Source of the DNA: Saposhnikovia divaricata
Taxonomy: Eukaryota; Streptophyta; Magnoliopsida; Apiales; Apiaceae
Length of the DNA stretch: 64,000 nt
Assembly (NCBI GenBank): GCA_036435485.1
Contig: CM071598.1
Span: 124,312,148 to 124,376,147, forward strand
Reading direction: 5' to 3'
The position numbers were made by a program, and so were the translations under genes. Position 1 is the first letter of the stretch; the number at the start of each line of letters is the position of its first letter. The notes beneath the pieces are model-generated. The model had not been told where the DNA came from. It ran no database searches and saw only the letters and a list, made by a program, of their open reading frames with translations. Shown here piece by piece: positions 30,251 to 42,800 of this stretch.

Positions 30251-33200
30251 TTTGGAAACCTCCCCTTGATAAAAATAATCATAATAAGACTCAGAAACAT
30301 TTTACATAATATTTGAAGCTCCAAGATAATATTTGAATAAATTATTTTTAAAACTAGTTAAAAGAATTAAATAAATATTCAAAGAATATTTATTAAATCA
30401 TAAATATTTAAAGAATATTCTTAATATAAAATATTGCTCATAAATAACCATCGAATGAATATATAAAAATATTCACTAAATAAATAAATTCTTGAATAAA
30501 TATTAAAAATATTATCCATTAAATAAATCAACCTTAAATGAATATTCAAAATAATATTCGTTAAATAATTAAAGCTCAAATGAATATTCAAAATAATATT
30601 CATTAAATAAATAAAACTCAAATGAATATTCAAAACAATATTAATTAAAGAAATAATGGAAAAATATTTATTTAAATATTTTCCTCAGAAAATAATCACA
30701 ATACATACAGAAATACTGACTCCCGGTCTATACTTGAAGAATGAGATTCATATGCCCTTCACTAAGGGTCTTAGCAATATCCGGCTTATAACCAATATAT
30801 CACATCTAACTAGTAAGCCAATATCAAGTCATAAAACAAGTATCACAATAATTTCAAAGCAGACATGCATGCTATGTATAACAACAATCAAAACATTTAT
30901 ATTATCACAACAACAGTTCCAAAATGTTTGGAAACTTGCCTGGTAATCTGGTGGGGGTAGTGTGTCCTGGGTCAGTCCGGTGATCTATAAACAATCAAAA
31001 TATTCGAGATTAATCACTTAACGCTTTTGAAATGCTAAGTAGATGTTTTACTTAGGTTAAAACACGTTTTCAAGTTATCTCGTTATGCACCCTTTAGTGT
31101 ACTCTTATTAACACCGTTATGATCCGACACTTGTACGTTATTAAGGCATGTCATTACACTTACACTTCGTAGGTACTTAAGTCGTATAAGTTCTAAGGTC
31201 GGTCGTTTACTAACAAAGATTATACCTCAAGATTTATTGTCCATTTTCTAAGTCGTTTTCCAAAGTTATAACCAAGTGTTCCTCAAAGGGTTTCATTCGC
31301 ACTTAACCTCGATTCGAACATTTTTATAAATTTCGAAAAACGATCCATTTGACATGAGGTTTTCTCTCACACCGTCCTTATGATCTCTAATGTTTAATTA
31401 TCAAGATTCTCCACTGAATTATTCATGTTAAGGGCGTTCAATTTCAGTTACGAACTCGTAATTACGGTTTCAAACCATTTTTACTAAATCGGCCATATCT
31501 CCTAAACCGTAAGTCCATTTGTTTCGATTCTCACGCCAAAACGATCTATGACTCGAGATCTACAATGGCAGGTCATATACTTGTCAAGATCAGTGACCTA
31601 TAGCTACTGTTATGCACGGTTCTTTAAGGTCTGACATAATTTCGGCATTACAAAGGCTATATTTACACGCTTTCCAAAATTTTCAATCAACCAAGATCAC
31701 ACCATGATCTAACCAACAACTTATACACATGATATTCATCTTAACAAGTCCAAGAACATCTCACTTCACCATCATATTCATCATATTACTTAGATCAACT
31801 AAACCAACTACACAATCATGCTTATAACATCATCATAATCATAACTCATCCAAACCACCAAGAATATTCATAAAACTCAAAGTAAGATCTAGGGTTCATG
31901 AGAGATATACCTTCTATGGAGTGTGTAAAGACCTTACTAAGCCTTGTATAGTCCTTAGATTACCTTAACCAAGCTTAGATCATCCAAGGAAACAAGAAAA
32001 CTAAAGTTAGTTCTTGAAAGGTACTGTTCATCAACATCTTTGATGATTTTATTCACCATGAAAGACTTGGAATCTAAGGCTCAAATTCATAGGATATCTA
32101 TAATATAAAATGTAGTACTCACCTATTTAATCTTGAGATTTAACAATGGTGGGAAGTGGCACTTTGGTTCTTGAATTATGCTAAAAGCCAAATGGAAGGA
32201 AAATGGAGAGAGATGGAGTTGCTTGGTTGTTCTCTTGATCTAATCTTGCATAAAGTGATGTGTTTTAGATAATATCTATCATAAAGCTACTTTAATAAAG
32301 GGATTAGGTCATCTAATGCATCATCTAATAGACATGTGTTGTGTTTTAGTGGTGGAATGGTGTCATGCAAGCTAACTAACTAGTTAGTTGCTAATGTTAC
32401 TAGTTTCTTTGATAACCAATCTAGTTACTTGCTCTTATCCACTTGGACATGCTTGTATCTTGGCTCTCTACTTGTTTCATTGTCCGGTTATTGCTCAATT
32501 TCATTGATCATTCGGGGGAATATCTCAAGTATTTCCTGTTAGGGTTTTACCGGAAACCTTCTTGATATTTATACTACCATTCTCAATCCTCCTTTATAAT
32601 CCTTGAATTTAAATTCCTTAAATTTCTTTAATAAATCCTTAAATCCTTCAGTGTCTAGGGAAATCTAGGAGAAAATAAAAGTGCTATTTTTCTGAATCTG
32701 ATATCTTTTACATACACTTATTTTGCCTATAGATCATCAATACGAACTCGGAAATCCATTCTGAATACTTCTATATAGTGTCGTCTAATAATATTCCAAT
32801 TTCCACCAAAAACACTATTCATTGCTTTTTCTCTCTTTTATTCCTTGTACTTAAAAAGATGTTCTCGCGCTTCCTTGAGCGTTCCCTATCTCTTTTACGG
32901 AATCACTGGACTTATATTAGATATCGATTTGGATGACATGAGCTACCAGATATCGATTTGGATTACATGAGAATATTTCCTTTCTTGGAATACCATAGCT
33001 TATTCTTTCGACGATAGATTATTCTTATATAATTTTATCAACCTATTGCAGCATTCATATCATATAAAATACTTGAATCCAAATCCATTACATAATCATT
33101 CATTAGAACCACTGTTACATTGTAGTCGTAACCACTATTCATTTCTACACTTAATACATAATAAAAGTTTTTAATTCCTCCAAAAATCTGGGTTCTTACA
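30251..33200 (-). repeat. B1 3' LTR, segment 3
   Basis: It continues the LTR after CACTA-2 and aligns with 61450-64000. It ends GGGTTCTTACA right before the polypurine tract. At 30300-30660 it has AT-rich degenerate repeats built on AATATTCATT. Confidence 0.88.
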
Positions 33201-33219
33201 GTCTCCCCTCCTTAAAAGG
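33201..33219 (-). other. Polypurine tract of B1
   Basis: In element sense it reads CCTTTTAAGGAGGGGAGAC, adjoining the LTR start TGTAAGAACCC. Confidence 0.85.
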
Positions 33220-33365
33220 ATTCCGGCCCGGAATCAGTCTGAAAACAAATGGGGGTATTTCTCCAGCATTGTGCTTTCTAGCACCCAAGTTGATTCTTCT
33301 ACGTTGTGGTTCTGCCACAAGATTCTGACTAACTTGATGACCTTATTTTGAAGTAGTTGTTCCTT

Positions 33366-34487
33366 TCACTCTATAATTTCCGTAGGCTGCTCCACATAGG
33401 TTAGGTCTGGTTGCATGTCTACGTGCTCATATTCTACTATATGCTTGGCATCCGAATTATATTTCTTCAATATCGAAACATGAAACACATTGTGCACTTG
33501 TTGCAGATTTGGGGGTAATGCTAGTTCGTAAACTAGCTCTCCGATGCGTCTTAAGATCTCAAAAGGCCCAATGTGTCTAGGACTCAGTTTCCCCTTCTTC
33601 CCAAACCTCATTAAACCTTTCCAACGAAACACCTTTAAAAACACTAGGTCTCCTACTTCATATTCCTTGCCTTTTCGAGCAAGATCAGCATATTTTTTTT
33701 ATCGATCTTGGGCTGCCACCAGCCGTCCTCTGATTAGATCTACTGCATCTTTAGTCCGTTGGACCACTTCGGGCCCAAGCATCTTTCGCTCTCCAACTTC
33801 ATCCCAATATAAGGGAGATCGACACTTTCTTCCATAAAAGGCCTCGTAAGGCGGCATTCCTATGCTTGAATAAAAGCTATTATTGTAAGAGAATTCAATC
33901 AGTGTCAAGTGATCATCCCAATTTCCTTTAAAGTCTATAGCACAGACGCTCAACATATCCTCTAGCGTTTGGATGGTCCTTTCACTTTGCCCGTCTGTCT
34001 GGGGGTGATAGGCTGTACTCATGTTTAGCCTGGTTCCTACACATTCTTGAAAGCTTCTCCAAAACCTGGAGTTAAATCTAGGATCTCGATTGGATACTAT
34101 GGCGACTGGGACTTCATGTCGCGCCACTATCTCTTTTAAGTAGATATCCACTAGTTTGTCGACAGTGTATCTTTCATTGATCGGAAGAAAGTGAGCTGAC
34201 TTCGTTAGTCGGTCTATAATTACCCATATGGCATCGTGATTAGCTTTGGTCCTTGGTAAACCTACTACAAAATCCATGGCTATGTGTTCCCATTTCCATT
34301 CGGGAATCTCTAAGGGGTGAAAAAGTCCACTAGGTCTCTGGTGCTCTGCTTTCACTCGTTGGCAGGTCAAGCATCTGCTTACCCACTCCGCTACATCCTT
34401 TTTCATGTTAGGCCACCAGTAGTACTCTTTCAAATCCCTATACATCTTGGTACTACTGGGGTGCACTGAGTACCTTGAGTTGTGTCC
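33366..34487 (-). pseudogene. B1 integrase and C-terminal domain, broken
   Basis: The frame at 33699-34466 carries the zinc-finger half (CLTCQRVKAEHQRPSG) and the catalytic core. The first catalytic Asp (AMDFVVGLP) and the Glu (TDGQSERTIQ) are present. The second catalytic Asp is changed to Asn (SNRDPRF where A2 and B2 have SDRDPRF), which should abolish strand transfer. A stop or frameshift near 33700 separates this from 33366-33644, which carries the GPF-containing C-terminal region up to the chromodomain boundary. The zinc-finger start is broken near 34480. Confidence 0.88.
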
Positions 34488-35954
34488 CTAATATAGAATT
34501 TCGTCCTTTAGTTCTTGCACATTTGGGATCCATATCCTTGATGCGTATCTCTTGATCCCTTCTTTATCTCTTTCATACTTAATTTCTTCTCCTGTCATTA
34601 TCTCTTCCGTTGAGTTCTCTTTTTCCTCCATTATCCGTTCTTGGCATAACCTAATCTTTTCCAATAATGGGGGTTGGATTCGAATTTCCATCAACCTCTC
34701 TTGACCATCTCCTAGTATCCTGACCTCGATTTCCAACTTCACAAAGTCTTTTACCAACTCTTCTTCTGAGGTTATCATTTTGAGTTTCTCTTTCCTACTA
34801 AGGGCATTAGCCAGCACATTGGCTTTACCCGGGTGATAACGAATCTCACAATCATAATCCTTGATTAGCTCTAACCATCTCTTCTGGCGCATATTAAGCT
34901 CTTTCTGAGTAAAGATGTACTTGAGGCTCTTATGGTCAGTGTAAATCTCGCACTTCTCTCCATACAGATAGTGTCTCCAAATCTTTAAAGTGAAAACTAG
35001 TGCTTCTAATTCTAGATCATGAGTGGGATATCGAATCTCATATTCCTTTAGCTGTCTTGACGCGTACGCAATTACCTTACCGTGCTGCATAAGTACGCAC
35101 CATAATCCTTTATACGAAGCATCAATGTAAATCACAAAATCTCCTTTTCCATCAGGCAACGCCAACACCGGGGCCGTCACCAATCTCTTATTTAGCTCTT
35201 GGAAACTCCTCTCGCATTTTTCGGTCCATTCAAATTTCTCAGTTTTGCGGGTAAGTCGGGTTAACGGAGCTGCGATCTTTGCAAAATCTTCAACAAATCT
35301 TCTATAATACCCTGCCAGTCCGATGAAGCTCCTTACCTCTGTTGGAGTGGTTGGCCGTTCCCAATTTGAAACTGCCTCTATCTTGGAGGGATCTACCAAC
35401 ACTCCTTCCCTATTGATCACGTGTCCTAAGAACTGCACCTCATTTTTCCAGAACTCACACTTCGAGAATTTGGCATACAACTGCTCTTTCCTGAGTATCT
35501 CTAAGGCTATCCTCAAATGTTCGGCGTGTTCTTCCTCGATCTTTGAGTAGATGAGAATATCATCAATGAAAACTATAACGAATTTATCCAAATACTCTTT
35601 GAACACCCTATTCATCAAATCCATGAAAGCTGCTAGGGCATTGATTAATCCAAATGACATCACCAAGAACTCATAATGTCCATATCTGGTACAGAATGCA
35701 GTCTTTGGGATATCTTCTGGTTTAATCTTCAATTGGTGATATCCAGTTCTCAAGTCAATCTTAGAGAAATACACAGCTCCTCTTAGCTGGTCAAATAAGT
35801 CGTCAATTCTGGGTAACGGGCACTTATTCTTGATGATTAGCTTGTTCAACTCTATGTAGTCGATGCATAACCTCATACTCCCGTCCTTCTTCTTAACAAA
35901 CAACACTGGTGCGCCCCAAGGCAACACACTGGGTCTTATCATACCCTTATCCAA
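34488..35954 (-). pseudogene. B1 reverse transcriptase and RNase H, open but part of a broken pol
   Basis: A 488-codon stretch contains FIDDILIYS, KIDLRTGYHQLK and the RNase H motifs (IDASYKG, DLELEAL, YTDHKSLKY, and LANALSRK in place of VADALSRK). The RNase H Asp of VADAL is therefore Asn. The fingers motif FGLTNAPAAF is FGLINALAAF. A stop separates it from the upstream frame at 35955-35960. These changes fit decay rather than use. Confidence 0.88.
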
Positions 35955-36740
35955 TAGTTCCTATAATTGTTTAGCTAGCTCTTTCATTTCTACTAGGGCT
36001 AATCGATACGGGGCCTTAGAAACTGGCGTCGTCCCCGGGGCTAACTCGATAGCAAACTTAATTACTCTATCCGGTGGTAATCCGGGAAGATCTTGTGGAA
36101 ACACGTCCTCGAACTCATTAACTACCGGAATGTCCTGCAACTTAGGTGCTTCCTTCTGGGTGTCTATAACGTAAGCTAAGTAAGCCTCATTTCCTTTTCG
36201 TAGCAATCTTTTGGTTTGCGCCATGGTTAGAATTTTCTGGGTCTGTCGTATCCTTCTAAACACTATTTCCTTCTTTCCTGGGGTTTTCAACTTAACCTTT
36301 TTCCCTTTACAATCTATCTAAGTGTTATTGTGAGACAACCAATCCATCCCCAAAATGACATCAAACTCCCCTAGTTTAAAAGGAATCAAATCAACATAGA
36401 AAGATTATCCTCCTATTTATAATTTGCAATCGGGGTGAATCTGATTAACTGGAACTACTTCCTGGTTGGCTATCTCTACTTGTAAGGAATCCCTCAGTGG
36501 TTGGGTCTTAAGTTTCAATTTACGAGCAAAATCCCTCGATATAAAAGACTTGGTTGCCCCAGAATCAAATAAGATGTTTGCACTAACTGAATTAAGGGAA
36601 AAGGTACCTGCTATCACGTCCGTGTCTCTCACGGCATCTTGCACTGTCATGTTAAAAGTTCTAACAGTTGGTGGCCTATTGGAGGCAGCTTTGCTTGCCC
36701 CTGATGCTGCTGGCTTGTTTATTGGGCAATCCTTCTTCAT
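35955..36740 (-). pseudogene. B1 protease and linker, broken
   Basis: 36417-36740 encodes the gag-pol junction and an aspartic protease with LFDSGATKSFIS. 35961-36290 encodes the linker into reverse transcriptase. Stops between 36291 and 36416 break the frame. Confidence 0.82.
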
Positions 36741-37914
36741 GTGACCTTGACGTCCGCACTGGAAACAAGCAGTGCCCTTGCTGGAAATAGGGGTGACCGT
36801 GGTACAAGAGGTAGCATAGTGGCATTCTCGTCCACATTTAAAACAGGTTACCGGTTTCTGGTGACATGCACCGGAATGTTTCCTTCCACAAGTTGCACAT
36901 ACGGGTAATGGAAGTATAGAATAGTGGGAGTGGATCGCTCATGATTGCTTGCCACCCTGGCTCACACTTGCGCTTACAGATTGTTTGAATCCCATACTCC
37001 TTCCCGGTACGGAGACTGTCCCTCGGTTAAACTTGTTTCGGGGTTTTCCTCCTGCTGAACCTCCGCCCATGCTTGCATGCTTCCTTTTTATCCCCCCCTC
37101 TCTCTCTTTCCCTCTGCATCTGATCACTCCCTGCTTCCACAATTGATGCCTTCTACACCAAGGTGGCATAGTCTGTAATCTCTAAAACTGCTACCCGATT
37201 CTGGATCCACTGCTTCAACCCTTGCAGAAACTTATTCGCTTTCTTCTCCTCAGTATCCACAAACTCTGGCACAAACCTTGATAGCTCGGTAAACTTTGCC
37301 TCATAATCAGCCACTGACAAATTGTTCTGCTTCAATTCTAAAAACTTGAGCTCCATTTGAGTCTTCATAAACCTCGGGAAGTACTTTTCCAGAAACAATT
37401 GTTTGAACCTTTCCAAGGTTACTATAGCATCCGTCTCCATGTTTTTCTTGGCCTCCCACCAATAGTTGGCCTCTCCTTTATGAAGGTAAGTGGCGAAAAC
37501 AGTCTTTTGCGCCTCCTCCATGCTTAGAATCTCAAAGGACTTTTCCATTTCCTTTATCCAAGCTCCTGCCTCGACTGGGTCAGCTGATCCTTGGAATTCT
37601 GGGGGCTTCCTGAAAGAGTTTGCCATGGTACTATTGTTCAAACTCTGCCTTAGCAGATCCATAAACTGACCCATGAGGTCTTCATCCTAGTTCTCCCCTT
37701 CCTGCTCAACTTCAGTTTTTGCTCCTTCTATTTCTTCCTCAAACTCCTCATTGTAAAACAGTTCATCTTCTACCCCATGCTGGGAATCATCCTGCTCATT
37801 ATAATCCTCATCTTGCGCTTCGTCATACTCGGGGTCTTCCCTATGTTGATTGTGACTTTCTTGATCGGTAGACTCACGGGGGTTAGCCCTAGTTCCCATT
37901 CTTCGTGGAGGCAT
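36741..37914 (-). pseudogene. B1 gag, frameshifted
   Basis: It starts at 37914 with MPPRRMGTRANPRES and an acidic Asp/Glu-rich N-terminus. A stop near 37686 precedes the capsid stretch at 37153-37674 (KPPEFQG, AWIKEMEKSF, YWWEAKKN, FLELKQ). The basic linker and zinc-knuckle region downstream (36741-37150) is spread over several frames. The layout matches the gag of element A. Confidence 0.85.
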
Positions 37915-38302
37915 CTTACTGAAAATTTGGACAATTACACATTAGGCTAATTTACTTGTTCTAAAGACTCCTCCTTGAAAAATCATTACATATTTGGATT
38001 TAGGATCCCACGGTTCTATATTTTATGGTAACTTAATCGAAAACAGTACGTGCAGAAAATAATATAATAAACTTGTGATCGCGTCACAACATAACTGAAC
38101 TGACTGAAAGGAAACAAATATATACATGGTACTGAAAGATACATAATCCGAGTCACATCGATAGTTTAGAAGTACAACCATCCTAACAACATCTAGTCAA
38201 AAGTGAAATACATGGTCTATCCGTCTAGTCAGAATAAAGGAAACTAAATAAAATGAAACTATCCCGCAAAAGTCGGCACTACTACGTCCGTACATGACTA
38301 GA
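37915..38302 (-). other. B1 region between extra ORF and gag, up to the B2 insertion
   Basis: AT-rich and without a credible frame. The last five bases, ctaga (38298-38302), are the left target-site duplication of B2. B1 resumes at 59225. Confidence 0.75.
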
Positions 38303-39476
38303 TGTAAGAACCCAGATTTTTGGTAGAATTAAAACTTTGATTGTGTATTAATGTAAATATGAATAGTGGTTACAACTACGATGTAACAGTTGTTCTAATG
38401 AATGAAAAAGGAATGGATTTGGATTCAAATTTTCATATGTCTTGAAGAATGCTATTGGTTGACAACTTAGATAAGAATACTCTATCTCCTGGATAAGTAA
38501 GATATGTTAATTCCAAATAGGAGAGTTATTCTCATGTCATCCAAATCGATATCTGTTATTAGTCTAGTGGTCCCGTAAAAGGGTTAAGGAATGCTCGGGA
38601 AAGCGCAAGGACATTTTTCTAATTATAAGGAATAAAGAGAGAATAAGTGATGAATAGTGTTTTTGGTGGAAATAGGAATATTATTAGACGACACTATATA
38701 GAAGTACCCGAAACAGATTTCTGAGTTCGTATTAATGATCCAAGGGGAAAAAGAGTGTATGTAAAAGTTATCAGATTCTGAAAAATAGCACTTTTATTTT
38801 CCCCCGAGATTTCCCTGGACACTAAAAGACTTAAGGATTTATTAAGAGGATTTAAGGAATTTAAATGCAAGAATTATAAAGGAGAAATGAGAATGGAAGT
38901 ATTATTATTAGGACGGTTTTCGGTAAAACCCTAATTAGAAATCTTCGCGATATCCCTCCGAACGATCAATGAATTAAGCAATAACCGGACAAAGAAACAA
39001 GCAGGGGATCAAGATACATGCATGTGCTAGTAGAAAATATCTAGCAACCAAGTAGTTACTTAAGTAACTAGCACACTTAGAATCAAAACAAAGTACTTAG
39101 CATCTCTTTCTCATCTTACCATTTAAACAACAACACATGTCCATCCAAAGACATCATCCATTGCATCACACCTTTAATAAAGCAACTTTAGATGAGATAT
39201 TATCATAATACATCATTTTATGCATTATTATCCAAAATCAACCAAGCAAAAAAAACACCACACTCTCTCATCTTGCTCCATTCGGCCTTCTTGCTAATTC
39301 AAGAACCAAAATTCCACTTCCCACCATTGTTTGATCTTGAAACTTTTATGGTAAGTTATATATTTCATAAAAGTAATCTCCTAGAAATCTTAGCTCCAAT
39401 CTCCATGTTTTCCATTTTCAAATAAATCATCCAAGGTGAGGATGAATAGTGTTCTTCATGAACTAACATTGATTTC
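38303..39476 (+). repeat. B2 5' LTR, first ~1.17 kb only
   Basis: It aligns with the reverse complement of B1's LTR from 33200 down to about 32030. It stops near 39476, where minus-strand B3 LTR sequence starts abruptly. The junction is approximate. Confidence 0.78.
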
Positions 39477-39833
39477 AAAACACTATTCATTCTTTATTCT
39501 TCCTTTATTCCCTATATTTATGACAATGTCCTTGTTCTTTCTCGGGCGGTCCTTAACCCTTTCACGGAACTACTGGACTAATCGTTATCGATCCGGATGA
39601 CATGAGAATATTCTCCTGCTTGGAATTGCCATATCTTATTCCCCTAGGAGATAGATTATTCTTACCTAAGTTGTCAACCATTAGCATTCTTCATGGCATA
39701 AAAACATTTGAATCCAAATCTATTCCTTTCATTCATTATCTCAATCGTTACATCGTAGTCGTAATCACTATTCACCATTACCTCAGTACATAATAAAAAG
39801 TTTTAATTATATCCAAAATTTGGGGTTCTTACA
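39477..39833 (-). repeat. B3 3' LTR remnant
   Basis: Near-identical to 49667-50023. Single-base differences are visible near 39523 (tgacaatg versus ttacaatg) and 39747 (aatcg versus aattg). Confidence 0.85.
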
Positions 39834-42800
39834 GTCTCCCCTCCTTAAAAGGATTCCGTCCCGGAATTAGGTAGGAAGCAAAGAGTCGTTTGCCTGTCGT
39901 TCACTTTTTAGCTTCCCGGTCAATTCTTAGTCGTTCTACCCTTCCTCAGCACATCTTCTAGTGCTACAATCCATAGTGTATCCTTTTTCCATCAACGTTG
40001 CTACTTTTCGTACAACACATTATTCGGGTTATGCTCTTACTCAGTCTTATCCTTATTGTTCTTATTGATATCCGCAGTGGCTTTGGTATCACTATCGTGC
40101 TGCGAATTCGGAGATAATCTCGCTCGCACTATGCATTTCCTGATCGCTTTAATCTTCGCAATCTCGATCAATATAGAGAAGTGGAAAGATTTATTGAGAC
40201 ATCACTATGATCAATTGAACATTTGTTATATTGCATAGTTAGTACAGAAGGGGGCCAGCCTTTAGTACTTGACTAGCAATTAAACAAGTTATGGTATTCC
40301 ACTTAGACTTCTATCACATAGACAGATAGTCACGTAGCAGTACCTCCCCTCCTTAAAAGGTTGTTCTTCTCAATTCATAAAGAAGATGAATAAGAGAGAA
40401 GAAAAGAAAAGAATTCTAAAGGATTATAGAAAGTTTTCATGATTGTAAAATATCATACTCAGAATTTACCTCTGAACTATAGAGGTTCATCAAAGAAGAA
40501 AATAATCATGATTATATCTAATACCATTTGATCGCAATTTCACGTGTCAACATATCTTGCTGCTTTGTCCATTATTCTATGGATCTATACTCTAGTTCAA
40601 CCTTAGCAACACTTTTGGAAAATCTTTCAACCTCTTAGGTTAAATCTTAGGTCTCTCGCTTGACATCATTGTTACTGACATTCCATGTCACGCTACTAGC
40701 TTTTTCATATCTACAATATTAACACTATCAGGTTGTCATCCCGAGAATTCATCAGAAAACCCATTTATTAATATATTCATAACATTCCTTGCTTCACATT
40801 CCATAGTTGCTTTCCCAGTCTTTTCTTTATCAATCACATCCTTCTTATTATCTGATTCTTATTTACTTCTGTTATTTACTTCCACCTTCATCTCTTTATT
40901 GAGACATCTTTTGTACTTGGCACCTCCTTATTGGTATCCCGTCATATTTACTCTATAATCATCACATTATTCCAATTTAAACTTTCCGAAATGAATTTGG
41001 CCGGTCCCTTTAGCTTAGATCCAATATAATCTACTTCCGCCGACCTTGTTTCTCATCACTTGTTCTTTTCTACCCGTGATTTTCCACAGGTTGTTCTTCG
41101 TTAGTCAGACCAGGTCATATATCTACCTACTCGTACTCTCATCATCTATCGAGCATCTACATTTTACTGGTGTAGCTTTGCCACATGAAACACGTTACTA
41201 CTATGCTATAAGCTTTGGGGGTAAAACTGGCTCGAATGCCACCTTCCGAACACTTTTAAACTCTCGGGTGGCCTAATAAGTCTCGGGCTCAACTGCCCTT
41301 CTCTCTAAGTCTCATTAATTCTTTCTATGAGAATTCATTTAGCATCATGAATCATCAACCTCATATTCTCTATCTTGTTTGCGCAGAAGTACACTAACAC
41401 AAATTTGTTGTCATCTACTTTCTTAGAAGAATCACCATCGCTTGTTGTTTACGTAGTGCGTTAATGGCTAACCATACGGGTTTCAATCCTTTAGGGAGAC
41501 AAAGTAATCACTATTCCTTATCTACAAGGAACACTTCCTGAACTTGATGTAGATATTACAGGAAGTAGATAAAATTGCAGAAGGGTTTCAAGTATCGCAG
41601 CTATGTCAGGTTGATGAAAATATCACTCATGCAGCTTCCATAAAAGACTGGAAACTTAACGGTTTACTTCGTCAATTTTGTATCACGGTCCTGGCTTGCC
41701 TGAAAACGGGACCTTCTAAGGTACGTAATATGCTTAAGACTCCATCAGGAATCGAATCTTTACTTAAACTATTATTACCTTCGATTCTTGCACAATCATC
41801 AAAAGGAATGTAAATTCCTCCACTCTGATATGACCTTCAAGGTCTTTCCAAATATCATTTTGTTTCTTCGGTATGAACATTTGTAATTATTCCTTTATAC
41901 TTAGACTGTCGGCCACCTCATTGGCCTTTTTTGATAATAATAATTTCTTATAATCAATGTTCTCTGGATACGTCCCAACTCAAATTTTTCTACCTCATTC
42001 CCATCACTGTTGGGTTAAAGCATTCTCCCTTAAGCTCTGCTGAAGGAGAAAATATAACTATCAACCTTTTTCCATAAGTCATTGCTTCCACCTACCCGTG
42101 GAAACTTTATCACGTTTATTCCCAATCCTACTTAGGATACTTCTTTTCTTAGTTCTTTCCTTATCCTAGGATATTCTCAACCTTTATAGGTTCAATCCAT
42201 ACTTCCTCAGGGTTTCATACATGCCTCATCTGGCATTATTGTTACATTTTGAAGTTCCATTTTGAAGTTCCTTACCAAACTTCCATTTTGAAGTTCGGAA
42301 TATTACCTTTTTCCTTGTAAGGTTTCTTAGGTCATCCTTATCATTCCTCCTGTATTTTCTGGGTACAGGGTATATCAAAGCGTCATTGATCAATACTTTA
42401 ATAATTCTGTCTATGTTCTTTCCAGAACTCTTTTTAATAATCCTTACCGGTCATTGTTGCCTTAGCAAGTCCAACTCATATCATCTGAATTCATAATGTC
42501 GTTATTAGGGTTAATGCCATCCCTTGTACATTCCCCAGGGTTTGTCTTAATTCATGGATATCCTATCCTTAATTCGACTGCCAAGGAATTCTTGCATCCT
42601 ATAATTGGCAATCAGATCATGTATCCTTAATAAGGTTCTCCTTTCAACTATTCTCATTTGATAATCGATTGGTAACTTAATGCCACCCTCTTCTTTCAGA
42701 TAGATTGTCAGCCTATTTGGCCTTTCAAAAGGCAACGTATGCCTATCTGCTCTCTTACAGAACTTGGTAATGGTAGCAAGGATGTTTTGGAAGATATTGG

